Part shown: piece by piece, positions 44,742-53,417 of the stretch
Layout: each line of letters begins with the position of its first letter
Numbering within the stretch: the first letter of the stretch is position 1
Assembly: GCA_963832355.1 (NCBI GenBank)
Contig: CAWHTX010000008.1
Location: 297,486 to 361,485 of the forward strand
Direction of reading: 5' to 3'
Length of the DNA: 64,000 nucleotides
DNA from: DATFVA01 sp963832355
GTDB taxonomy: Bacteria > Bacteroidota > Ignavibacteria > Ignavibacteriales > Ignavibacteriaceae
Translations under genes and position numbers: made by a program
The notes under the pieces: generated by a model
Told to the model about the DNA's origin: nothing
The model's database searches: none
What the model saw: only the letters and a program-made list of their open reading frames with translations

Positions 44742-44842
44742 ATTTTAAATTATTGTTCCTCTGCGTAGTGAATGGTATTTACAAAGTAAGATATTTAATT
44801 ATATTTTCTACATCCAAAAATTAATCATCCAATAATAATATT

Positions 44843-45808
44843 ATGAAAAAGCTTAACACGCCTAAGATATATACCTTTCTTCTCGGATTTGCAGCAGCCG
44901 TTCCGCTATTTTTATTCATGCCTGGTATTCTCGGATCAAATTCTGCCTCTGCCGTTGTTCCGGATGATGATAAGTTTCCGCAGGGCTATAAGATCGTATC
45001 ACCGCCTATTCCCGATCACCTTGATTTTGCAGGAGAAAAAGTACCCCTCGATAATTTTGAAGTTAAAGAGAGAATGGACAGAGAGTTCATCGTTAATACT
45101 TATTACCACTCTTTTACCATAGTTTCAATGAAACGCGCAAACAGGTATTTCCCTGTTATCGAACCCATATTGAAAGAACATGGTATTCCGGATGACTTTA
45201 AGTATGTTTCTGTGATAGAGAGCGGGTTGTCTAATGCTATCTCCCCCGCCGGGGCTGTCGGTTTCTGGCAGTTTATGGAGGCCGCGGGAAAGAAGTACGG
45301 ATTGGAAATAAATGACGAGGTTGATCAGCGTTATAATCTGAAAAAATCTACGGAGGCTGCCTGCCTCTATATAAAAGATGCTTATGATGAGTTCGGAAGC
45401 TGGACAATGGCGGCAGCTTCATTTAACATGGGAACTAACGGCATTGAAAAACAAATGGCCCGGCAGAAGACCAATAATTATTATAACCTGGTTCTTGGTG
45501 ATGAAACTTCAAGGTATGTTGCCAGGATAATTGCTATGAAAGTTATCCTTCAGAATCCTGAGAATTACGGATTTGCTATTGATGAAGATGACCTTTATGC
45601 GGAACTCCCGACATATGAAATTACGATCAGCAGCTCTATAAATGACCTTGCTGATTTTGCGATAGATAAAGGGATCAATTATAAAATACTGAAGATGTAT
45701 AATCCCTGGCTTCGCGACAATGAATTAACCAATAAAACGGGAAAGGCATATACCATAGAACTTCCGGTTAAAGGAAGTATAAAAGTTATTGATGAGCTGG
45801 AACAATAA
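44843..45808 (+). CDS. Lytic transglycosylase (SLT domain) with LysM-like end
   Basis: The 321-residue protein has a signal/anchor helix at about 10-28. The goose-lysozyme-like SLT domain holds the catalytic Glu126 in SVIESGLSNAISPAGAVGFWQFM and the AAASFNMGTNGI motif. A C-terminal segment (about 255-320) ends in a LysM-like strand pair (ILKMYNPWLR... YTIELPVKG) that may bind peptidoglycan. It cleaves the glycan strands of peptidoglycan in the periplasm. It ends at a hairpin. Confidence 0.9.
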   Translation: MKKLNTPKIYTFLLGFAAAVPLFLFMPGILGSNSASAVVPDDDKFPQGYKIVSPPIPDHLDFAGEKVPLDNFEVKERMDREFIVNTYYHSFTIVSMKRANRYFPVIEPILKEHGIPDDFKYVSVIESGLSNAISPAGAVGFWQFMEAAGKKYGLEINDEVDQRYNLKKSTEAACLYIKDAYDEFGSWTMAAASFNMGTNGIEKQMARQKTNNYYNLVLGDETSRYVARIIAMKVILQNPENYGFAIDEDDLYAELPTYEITISSSINDLADFAIDKGINYKILKMYNPWLRDNELTNKTGKAYTIELPVKGSIKVIDELEQ

Positions 45809-45811
45809 AGA

Positions 45812-45840
45812 AGGAGTCATTCAGAAGAGGAATGACTCCT
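45812..45840. terminator. 11-bp hairpin between convergent genes
   Basis: AGGAGTCATTC (45812-45822) pairs with GAATGACTCCT (45830-45840) around a seven-base loop. It lies between the lytic transglycosylase and the peptidase and can act in both directions. Confidence 0.7.
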
Positions 45841-45855
45841 ACATTTTAGTCAAAT

Positions 45856-47538
45856 TTATTTACTGTTATCTTCTTCGATCTGAAATACCGGCCTGATATC
45901 CACAGGCAGTTTCGTAAGTTCGGATCTGAGCGTGTCCATTGATGGTGAGCTTACCGCATATTTCGCAATAAATTTTTTGGCCCCGTCATAATCTCCGGTA
46001 GCTTGTATCATTAGAACCTTATTTGCCAGATCTTTTAAGGCAGGATAAATTTTATCAAAATTTACCCTGACTTTCTTCGTATCGGGGTTATACTCATATC
46101 CGTCTTTTTCAAGCAGGTAATTATATATGATAGCGTTACCGCCGCCATGAGCCTCATTTATGCCAAACCTTACGGACCTGAAAATTCCTGCAAGGAATGT
46201 AACATAAGTCTCCTCCGCAAATTCTTTCGGGTAAACACCTTTGTCTATCATAAATATATTATTATACATTCCCAGGATATCGGCCTTACATTCTTCGAGG
46301 GTGGAGTAGGTCTCCTTCAGTTCTTTGTTTACCGCAGTTTTCCTGCCGTTTATTGTAATGATACCGGGACCGACACCATGCGACATCTCATGCATCAGAG
46401 TGTGATTGAAAAATCCTGAGAAGGTTACATATTTTAGCTGATTCTGGTCAAGCACGATTTCAGCAATTGGTTTCAGAAGCTTTTCGAACTTTGCTTCGTG
46501 AACGTTCTTCAGCATAACTTTCTTGGAGCCCTTTGCTTCTCTTACACGTTCATCATTCGGCAGGTTGAATGCCAGTGTCTGTACTCCTGCTTTGGCATCT
46601 CCTGCACAGTACACCTCATTCACTACCACAATAGGCGACTCTGATCCCCGTTCAGTATTCTTATATTTATCTTCTATCGGGAGATGTTTCTCAATATCCT
46701 TCAGATAACTGCCGAACTTCTCAAGTTTTGCGCTTTCTTCGGGATCTTTTATGGTAACAAAACTTTCGAATGAGGCTTTGTAATTGTAGAGTGCATCCTC
46801 ATAGACTTCATAAGGACCAATGACAACTTCTATATCATTATTCTTAAGATCCATCCATGCCATATCACTTTCAAAGTAGTCATTAGTTTCAAGGGCTTTT
46901 GCTCTTAAGTTAAGATACTTTTTCAGCGACGGGTTGTCAGCATACTCTGCAGCCTCTCTTAAAAGTTTTGAAATTTTACTCAGCTCGGGCTGATAAAATT
47001 CACTGTAAGGAATAGCTTTAAGTGAATCGCCTGCTTTCCTGATAACAGTAAATTCAGAAGTAAAACTTTTTTCATCGGAAGGATGGTTTTTTATCCAGCT
47101 TTCGAAATCCTCTTTAGTCATTTCGGGTGGATAGAAGTTAGCTCCCAAAGGTTTTTTGTAGCTGTCAATAAAGGGAGCATCATGATTAAGCCGGTCAAAA
47201 GGACCGAAATTAATATCAAAGTAAACAAGCTTCAGGCTGTCTTCTTCGCCGGTACCTTCCTTAAGCTGGTTTTTAATTTCAATATTTTTAGAAAATACCT
47301 GCTTGAGGAAAATACTATCTATCAGTCGGCTGGCCTGGTAAAGTTTTTCAACAACTATTTTTTGTCTTTTGTTCAGGATTGTTGAATCATATTTTATTTC
47401 AGTCGGTGCAAACTGTGCTATCATTGTCCTTAGTGAATCCATTGCTTTTCCTGCTTTTGATGGCTGGTTTGTTTCCTGTAAACACCCTGTAAGAAATAGT
47501 ATTGTAAACAGGGAGGAGATTATAATTATTTTTTTCAT
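45856..47538 (-). CDS. M49-like (DPP III family) zinc peptidase, lipoprotein
   Basis: The 560-residue protein has a lipobox (LTGC, Cys19). The zinc motif is MHEMSHGVGPG (His383, Glu384, His387), with the third ligand in LEECKAD (Glu415/416), as in the bacterial DPP III-like subgroup of family M49. Eukaryotic DPP III has HELLGH; the shorter HEMSH here follows the HEXXH form. A TIKDP-type substrate region is also present. It probably cleaves dipeptides from periplasmic peptides; not tested. Convergent with the transglycosylase. Confidence 0.85.
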   Translation of the reverse strand: MKKIIIISSLFTILFLTGCLQETNQPSKAGKAMDSLRTMIAQFAPTEIKYDSTILNKRQKIVVEKLYQASRLIDSIFLKQVFSKNIEIKNQLKEGTGEEDSLKLVYFDINFGPFDRLNHDAPFIDSYKKPLGANFYPPEMTKEDFESWIKNHPSDEKSFTSEFTVIRKAGDSLKAIPYSEFYQPELSKISKLLREAAEYADNPSLKKYLNLRAKALETNDYFESDMAWMDLKNNDIEVVIGPYEVYEDALYNYKASFESFVTIKDPEESAKLEKFGSYLKDIEKHLPIEDKYKNTERGSESPIVVVNEVYCAGDAKAGVQTLAFNLPNDERVREAKGSKKVMLKNVHEAKFEKLLKPIAEIVLDQNQLKYVTFSGFFNHTLMHEMSHGVGPGIITINGRKTAVNKELKETYSTLEECKADILGMYNNIFMIDKGVYPKEFAEETYVTFLAGIFRSVRFGINEAHGGGNAIIYNYLLEKDGYEYNPDTKKVRVNFDKIYPALKDLANKVLMIQATGDYDGAKKFIAKYAVSSPSMDTLRSELTKLPVDIRPVFQIEEDNSK

Positions 47539-47648
47539 AGATCCTTCACCATAATAAATTGCTGGGTAATGACCCCAAAAATATGAATAAAGTAAATGAT
47601 ATGACAGATTCTGAGTTACTGACTGAGGTAAATTGATGTTATTCCCGA

Positions 47649-48194
47649 CTATTCTTCCTCCTCATTATTTGTAGAGAAACCGAACAAATGAAGCTCAAAA
47701 TCCTTCAGGATATCTCTTGCCAGCTCAAGATCCTTTTCGTTCACATAAAATACTGCAGGCTCAAGTAAAGGCCTCACCCCAAGAAAATTTTCACCTGTTA
47801 CGTAATAATCAACTTCCGCATCGTCCAGCATTGATTTTATAATTGCTATATCACCCTGGTTGAGTGATGAAAGCAGCTGAATATAATTTTTATCGGGCAG
47901 TATTTCAGGTTTCCCATCAAGGAGTACGATAAAAGAGTCGCATTCGGGACATCTGAATCCGCCGGATTGCAGTTCATCATCCGAAAGATTCAATTCGCTC
48001 TGACAATCAGGACAAACAATAGTATGTGTTTCCAGGGCACTCTGGAGATCTTCTTTTAATTTTGCCTGACATTCAGAAGAATTACAATAGTAAAACTCCC
48101 TTCCGACAGTGAGGCATTCTTCACAAAAATGCCTGCCGCAATTATGACATATTGAATATGCATTTCGCTCAGGATGGTTAAAGCATCTTTCCAT
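47649..48194 (-). CDS. Zinc-ribbon plus DUF2007 protein
   Basis: The 181-residue protein has a B-box-like zinc finger at residues 1-40 (Cys4, His7, Cys16, Cys19, Cys24, Cys27) and then a second ribbon with CPDC and CPEC pairs (about residues 60-85). It ends in a DUF2007 domain (KSMLDDAEVDYYVTGENF...). This combination occurs widely in FCB genomes and is thought to be regulatory. GGGGAG precedes its ATG. Confidence 0.8.
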   Translation of the reverse strand: MERCFNHPERNAYSICHNCGRHFCEECLTVGREFYYCNSSECQAKLKEDLQSALETHTIVCPDCQSELNLSDDELQSGGFRCPECDSFIVLLDGKPEILPDKNYIQLLSSLNQGDIAIIKSMLDDAEVDYYVTGENFLGVRPLLEPAVFYVNEKDLELARDILKDFELHLFGFSTNNEEEE

Positions 48195-48273
48195 AATATT
48201 CTCCCCGAATTGTGGAACAATTCACTTATAAAATAATATGTTTTAACAGCTGAAACCAGACTATCCGAACACC

Positions 48274-49665
48274 TTAAGCATAGCACATCCGTTCAACTTC
48301 ATCTACTGTTTTAGGAATAGCCCGTTTACCCAGAACTCTGTGTCCCTCACGGGTTACAAGCACATTATCCTCTATTCTTATTCCGCCAAATCCTTTATAT
48401 GTATCCACCTTATTGTAATTAATAAACTGGCGGAACTTATTGTCTCCTCTCCAAAAATCAATGAGCTCAGGCATAAAATAAATTCCGGGTTCTACTGTGA
48501 GTACATGTCCCGGTTCAAGCTCTTTTCCGAAACGAACGTAGGCAAGTCCGAACTGCTCACTCCTTTTAACTTTTTCTGTATAGCCCACATAATCCTCACC
48601 CAGGCCTTCCATATCGTGAACATCAAGTCCCATCATATGACCAAGACCATGAGGGAAAAACATTGCATGTGCTCCCGCTTTAATAATTTCATCAACATCG
48701 CCTTTAAGCAGACCCAGCTCTTTAAGTCCTACTGTAATAGTTCTTGCCGCAAGCAGATGTATATCTCTGAACTTTCTTCCGGGTTTCATTGCTTTTATTG
48801 AATCAAGCTGAGCCCCCAGTACAATTTCATATACTTCCTGCTGCTTACCGGTAAACTTTCCGTCAACTGGGAATGTCCTGGTAATATCACTTGCATAATG
48901 CAGGTATGATTCCGCTCCGGAATCATTTACCATTAAGTCGCCCTTCTTCAGCTTATTATTATAACTATGATTATGAAGAATTTCCCCATGGACAGAGACA
49001 ATAGGAGGGAATGAAACTCCCGGTCCCATAGACAAAGCAATTCCTTCTATGGCACCGGCTATCTCTTTTTCAACCATTCCGGGCTCAGCCATTTTCATCG
49101 CCGTTGTATGCATCTCATAAGCTATGTCCAGGGCATATTCAATCTCACTTATCTCTTCCTTTATTTTTTTTGACCTCTGGGCTACAACAGCCTCAATAAG
49201 TTTTGATGACACATAGTTATTTAATGCAGCAGGTTGAATTCCCAGGAGTTCGCTCATCCAATTAATTACTTTATAGCGGTATTGAGGCAGATAATGAATT
49301 TTAACTCCTCTTTTAACCGCGTCATTAATCATTATAGAAAGATTTTTAACAGGCTCAGTTTTTCTGACGCCTGCTCTGGCAGCCTTATTCCTGATCGTGG
49401 TCTGTTGTCCCATCCAGATGATATCGTAAATATCGAATTCATTTCCGTAAATAATATCTTCATCGTTATCTATATCAATAACACCAAACAAATCTGCCTG
49501 GTCAACACCGAAAAAATAGAGAAATGAACTATCCTGTCTGAAAGCATACGTATTTCCGGAATAATTCATAGCCGGTTCCTCATTTCCCGGGAGCAGTATT
49601 AATCCTGATTTCAGCTGCTTTTTAAGTTTATTTCTCCTTTCCGTATAAATTTTTTTATCAAACAT
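48274..49665 (-). CDS. pepP: Xaa-Pro aminopeptidase
   Basis: The 463-residue enzyme (ATG at 49665 with AAAGGA upstream; the in-frame TTG at 49680 sits before that site) removes an N-terminal residue ahead of proline. It has the M24B metal ligands: NDSGAESYLHYASDITRTFP (two Asp), HGLGHMMGLDVHD (His), EPGIYF (Glu) and IRIEDNVLVT (Glu). The N-terminal creatinase-like domain is present. It is a cytoplasmic dimetal peptidase. Confidence 0.92.
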   Translation of the reverse strand: MFDKKIYTERRNKLKKQLKSGLILLPGNEEPAMNYSGNTYAFRQDSSFLYFFGVDQADLFGVIDIDNDEDIIYGNEFDIYDIIWMGQQTTIRNKAARAGVRKTEPVKNLSIMINDAVKRGVKIHYLPQYRYKVINWMSELLGIQPAALNNYVSSKLIEAVVAQRSKKIKEEISEIEYALDIAYEMHTTAMKMAEPGMVEKEIAGAIEGIALSMGPGVSFPPIVSVHGEILHNHSYNNKLKKGDLMVNDSGAESYLHYASDITRTFPVDGKFTGKQQEVYEIVLGAQLDSIKAMKPGRKFRDIHLLAARTITVGLKELGLLKGDVDEIIKAGAHAMFFPHGLGHMMGLDVHDMEGLGEDYVGYTEKVKRSEQFGLAYVRFGKELEPGHVLTVEPGIYFMPELIDFWRGDNKFRQFINYNKVDTYKGFGGIRIEDNVLVTREGHRVLGKRAIPKTVDEVERMCYA

Positions 49666-49780
49666 TATAAATCCTTTCAAGATAAGTGCATAAAAAATTC
49701 AAAAAAATTGAACCGTTACAACAGTCGAACGCGTTGTTTTATCTTAACTAAATATAAATTAACCATATAAAATCTGTGCT

Positions 49781-50101
49781 TCAATAGAACACAACGAGCC
49801 AGATCGTTTCCATTTTCGGATCCGTCCACTCTACCCTGTGCTTCGTATGAGAAGGAATATTCAGATAATCGCCGGCATTTAAGTCAACCGGAATCTGGTC
49901 GTCAAAAAATTTCAACCTGGCCTTCCCCTGCAGCACCATTACCCATTCATTTTCCTCCTGGTCGTACCAGAAGTTTTCGGGAGAAGAATGTCCCTTCGAA
50001 ATTATGCTTTCAATCCTTATATTTTCGGATGCAAATATTTCCCTTACAATTTCATCCGGAATATAAGGCGGTATATAATCAAAAATATTTTTGTTCTTCA
50101 T
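49781..50101 (-). CDS. Small cupin-domain protein
   Basis: The 106-residue protein is a single cupin: WVMVLQGKARLKFFDDQIPVDLNAGDYLNIPSHTKHRVEWTDP, with the GDYLNIPSHTKHRV second motif carrying the His ligand. Role unknown; often a metal- or sugar-binding small enzyme or regulator. The promoter region of pepP lies beside it. Confidence 0.8.
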   Translation of the reverse strand: MKNKNIFDYIPPYIPDEIVREIFASENIRIESIISKGHSSPENFWYDQEENEWVMVLQGKARLKFFDDQIPVDLNAGDYLNIPSHTKHRVEWTDPKMETIWLVVFY

Positions 50102-50220
50102 AAAAAACCTCCGGTCCGGTCAAAATTACGCAATATTATCTTGCTTATCAGGCCAACTACCAATAATTTTAGCATGTAAATATTTTTTGAAAATCTATAG
50201 TTAATCTATGGGGACTAAAT

Positions 50221-51438
50221 ATGAGTCTTAGTTTAATTGCCAAATCTATTAAAGCCTCTCCCACTTTAAAGCTGAATGAGAAATTTGCAATATTAAAAGA
50301 GAAAGGTGATCCGGTAATTCACCTTGGCGGAGGAGAACCAAAGAGTAAAGTACCAATGGATGCTATACTGGCAACCGTTTCACATGTTAATACCGGTGAA
50401 GTAAGGTATGCTCCCGCAGACGGAATTCCTGCATTAAAGCAGGCTATTATACGTTATACAGAAGAATTTTACGGAAGGAAAGTCAATCCTGAGAATGTTA
50501 TCGCATCGGGAGGAGCCAAACAGGCAATCATGGTTGCCCTGCAGGCAATTCTCAATCCCCAGGAGGAAATCATTTATCCCGCACCCTACTGGGTCAGCTA
50601 TCCTGATATGGCAAAGCTGGTAGGAGCTATAGGAGTAGCGGCTTATGCAGAAGACGGGACTTTTTATCCCAGACTAAAGGATATAGAGGATCGTGTAGGA
50701 TCATACACCAGGGCCGTGATTATTAATAGTCCGAACAACCCTTCAGGAGCGATGTATTCGGAAGAGTTCATAGCTGATGTGGTTGAATTCTGTGAAAAGA
50801 AAGATCTCTACCTGATAATGGACGACATTTATCACAGGCTTATATTTGATGGAAGAAAACCGATCAACTGCTACAAGTACGCAAAAAAGCTTGATGAAAA
50901 TTCGAAGCTGATAGTTATTAACGGAGTATCGAAACAGTATGCTATGACAGGATTTCGTATCGGCTGGGCAGTTGCGAACAAGAAGCTGATAGAGGCTATG
51001 TCGAATATCCAGGGACATCAGACTTCGGGGCCTTCAGTTCTTCTTCAGAAGGCTGCTGTGGGAGCTATTAACGGTATACAATCGGGAGTTGAGAGTCTTC
51101 GCACTACACTTGAGAATAACAGGAATGTAATGATAGATCTTCTGAGATCATTCGAGGGTGTGAAAGTAACAAAACCCGACGGTACTTTTTACTGCTTTGC
51201 CGATTTCTCTGCGTATGAAAAAAGCTCAAATAAACTATCGGAATACCTCATTGATAAAGTCCAGGTACTAACCGTACCGGGCGCTGAATTCGGAATGGAG
51301 GGCTACCTTCGCTTGAGTTACTGCGGTTCGATCAAAGATATCACGGAAGGAATAGAACGAATGAAATGGGCTCTCGATCCTAACTCACCCAATGAACTTT
51401 ATATAGGCGACAGAAAATTAGTGAGGGATTGGTCATGA
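50221..51438 (+). CDS. PLP-dependent aminotransferase (aspartate aminotransferase type)
   Basis: The 405-residue enzyme has the PLP lysine Lys238 in NGVSKQYAMTGFRIGW. The fold type I sequence marks ASGGAKQAIMVALQAI, NSPNNPSGAMYS and a DDIYHRLIFDG Asp/Tyr pair are also present. Class I aspartate aminotransferases interconvert aspartate and oxaloacetate. The stop overlaps the pckA start by four bases (ATGA), so both enzymes around oxaloacetate are co-translated. Confidence 0.9.
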   Translation: MSLSLIAKSIKASPTLKLNEKFAILKEKGDPVIHLGGGEPKSKVPMDAILATVSHVNTGEVRYAPADGIPALKQAIIRYTEEFYGRKVNPENVIASGGAKQAIMVALQAILNPQEEIIYPAPYWVSYPDMAKLVGAIGVAAYAEDGTFYPRLKDIEDRVGSYTRAVIINSPNNPSGAMYSEEFIADVVEFCEKKDLYLIMDDIYHRLIFDGRKPINCYKYAKKLDENSKLIVINGVSKQYAMTGFRIGWAVANKKLIEAMSNIQGHQTSGPSVLLQKAAVGAINGIQSGVESLRTTLENNRNVMIDLLRSFEGVKVTKPDGTFYCFADFSAYEKSSNKLSEYLIDKVQVLTVPGAEFGMEGYLRLSYCGSIKDITEGIERMKWALDPNSPNELYIGDRKLVRDWS

Positions 51439-53081
51439 AATATCTGGAATTCAATACCCCGGCAACGAAGCAGGCAATGGAGCTTGCATCTGACTTCAGA
51501 CTGAAAAATCAGGGATTAACAGGGTTAGAGCGCGTTTTCTGGAATCTCCCCGAGGAAGCCCTTTATGAAGAAATTGTTTTCCGTAATGAAGGCAAAATTA
51601 CAAAACACGGTGCCCTGGTAGTTAATACCGGAAAACATACGGCCCGTGCCGCGGCTGATAAATTTGTTGTGCAGGAACAATCAACAAACGATAAAATATG
51701 GTGGGGAGTTTATAACCGTCCCTTCAGTTCTGAAAAATTCAACCAGATCATGGGGAGGGTTCAGGCTTACTGTCAGGGCGAGGAATTATTTGTCCAGGAC
51801 TGCTATGCCGGCGCCGACCCCGATTACAGGATGCCTATCAGGGTTATAACAGAAAAAGCATGGCACAGCCTCTTCGCCAGAAATATGTTTATTACTACAA
51901 ACGACAGAGACGAGCTTAAAAAGTTTATTCCGGATTTTACCGTTATAGCATTACCGGGATTTAATGTAGATCCTTCCATCGATGGCACCAGGACTGAAAC
52001 AGCTATTGTGCTGAACTTTGCGGAAAGAACTGCTGTGATTGCAAACTCTCTGTACGGGGGAGAGATCAAAAAATCTATCTTTACTGTGCTGAATTTTCTC
52101 CTGACCTTTGAAGATGTGCTTCCGATGCACTGCTCTGCAAATGTTGGTTCTAAAGATGATGTTGCATTGTTCTTTGGACTTAGCGGTACCGGTAAAACCA
52201 CACTTTCTGCCGATCCTTCCAGGGGACTCATAGGAGACGATGAACACGGCTGGAGCAGTGAGGGAGTATTTAATTTTGAAGGCGGGTGCTATGCAAAGGT
52301 TATAAGACTGTCGGCTGATCACGAGCCTGAGATATATGCCACCACCAAAAGTTTCGGGACAATCCTGGAAAATGTTGTATTTGATCCGGTTTCAAGGAAT
52401 ATCGACCTTGATGATGATCATATAACAGAAAATACCCGTGCTTCCTATCCGCTTGAATTCATACCTAACGTTGTGGAAGACGGTTATGTAAGAAGTCATC
52501 CGAAAAACATTATATTCCTGACATGTGATGCTTCGGGAGTTCTTCCTCCAATAGCCAGGTTGAATGCGGCTCAGGCCCAGTATCATTTTATAAGCGGATA
52601 TACTTCAAAGATAGCCGGAACTGAAATCGGACTGGGAATTGAACCCCAAATAACTTTTAGTGCATGCTTTGGTGCTCCTTTTATGGTACGTCATCCTTAT
52701 GAATACTCTGAAATGCTGAAGCAGAGAATGCTTAAGCACAAAGCTAACGTATGGCTGGTTAATACAGGATGGGTAGGGGGCAGGTTCGGCGTTGGTAAAA
52801 GAATAAGCATACGTCATACCCGTAATCTGTTAAATGCTGCATTGGATGGCAAACTAGATAAGGTGAAGTACAGAAAAGACAAGTTGTTTGGATTTGAAGT
52901 CCCCCTGAGCTGTCCTGATGTTCCGGAAGATGTACTTGATCCTTCATCAAGCTGGGGTAACAAGGAGGAATACTGGAAAAAATATGATGCACTTGCAGCA
53001 AGATTCATCGAAAACTTTAAGCTTTTTGCTGAGGGTACATCAAATGAAGTCAAAAAAGCCGGTCCTGTGAGATTAAAATAA
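51435..53081 (+). CDS. pckA: Phosphoenolpyruvate carboxykinase (ATP)
   Basis: The 548-residue enzyme (ATG at 51435 in an ATGA overlap with the aminotransferase; GAGGGA ten bases before) interconverts oxaloacetate and PEP. It has the kinase-1a motif FGLSGTGKTTLSADP (about residues 245-259), GDDEHGW, the kinase-2-like and adenine-binding RISIRHTRNLL. It is the key gluconeogenic entry enzyme and is here coupled to aspartate transamination. Confidence 0.94.
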   Translation: MKYLEFNTPATKQAMELASDFRLKNQGLTGLERVFWNLPEEALYEEIVFRNEGKITKHGALVVNTGKHTARAAADKFVVQEQSTNDKIWWGVYNRPFSSEKFNQIMGRVQAYCQGEELFVQDCYAGADPDYRMPIRVITEKAWHSLFARNMFITTNDRDELKKFIPDFTVIALPGFNVDPSIDGTRTETAIVLNFAERTAVIANSLYGGEIKKSIFTVLNFLLTFEDVLPMHCSANVGSKDDVALFFGLSGTGKTTLSADPSRGLIGDDEHGWSSEGVFNFEGGCYAKVIRLSADHEPEIYATTKSFGTILENVVFDPVSRNIDLDDDHITENTRASYPLEFIPNVVEDGYVRSHPKNIIFLTCDASGVLPPIARLNAAQAQYHFISGYTSKIAGTEIGLGIEPQITFSACFGAPFMVRHPYEYSEMLKQRMLKHKANVWLVNTGWVGGRFGVGKRISIRHTRNLLNAALDGKLDKVKYRKDKLFGFEVPLSCPDVPEDVLDPSSSWGNKEEYWKKYDALAARFIENFKLFAEGTSNEVKKAGPVRLK

Positions 53082-53088
53082 TTCATTT

Positions 53089-53117
53089 GTAGAGATGAGT
53101 CGACGGCTCATCTCTAC
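53089..53117. repeat. Palindromic repeat GTAGAGATGAG...CTCATCTCTAC
   Basis: An 11-base perfect inverted repeat (53089-53099 and 53107-53117) with a seven-base centre follows pckA. It has no T run, so it is a poor terminator. Short palindromes beginning GTAGAGA are known as dispersed small elements in several bacterial genomes, so it may be one of these. Confidence 0.55.
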
Positions 53118-53198
53118 CACTCACCACTATTTTCTTCCGATTACACAATTCATTAAGATTTAACATTCACTTTATTTACAAATTCGGCATTAATTCCC

Positions 53199-53206
53199 TA
53201 ATTTTG
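53199..53206 (+). promoter_or_regulatory. Candidate -7 promoter box for the RND efflux operon
   Basis: TAATTTTG matches the FCB-type TAnnTTTG -7 element. If used, the tolC-like gene (start 53418) would have a leader of about 205 bases. The rest of the 336-base gap after pckA contains no firm gene; a 70-codon frame ending in ATGA with tolC is discussed under rejected items. Confidence 0.35.
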
Positions 53207-53417
53207 ATATGTACTTTTTATCCGGTCAGCGGGATCATAACCGGCTGCGGGTAAAAAGGGGAGTAAATATTTATTATTATCAGTGTATCCGGGGGAGATT
53301 TTTGAGTCTCAGGTACTTACCAGATTTATTCAATTGGGAGCGGTTACCTTCATACTATCGCTCGCGGGCACACATGTTTTCCCCCCAAATAAAAAATCAC
53401 ATCAGACCGGAAGATAA

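Noticed and set aside
48340..48801. Antisense frame (153 codons) opposite pepP
   Set aside because: It lies fully over the M24B metal motifs of pepP, which are unambiguous.
53089..53117. Terminator for pckA
   Set aside because: The arms are perfect but no T run follows on either side, so a repeat element is more likely.
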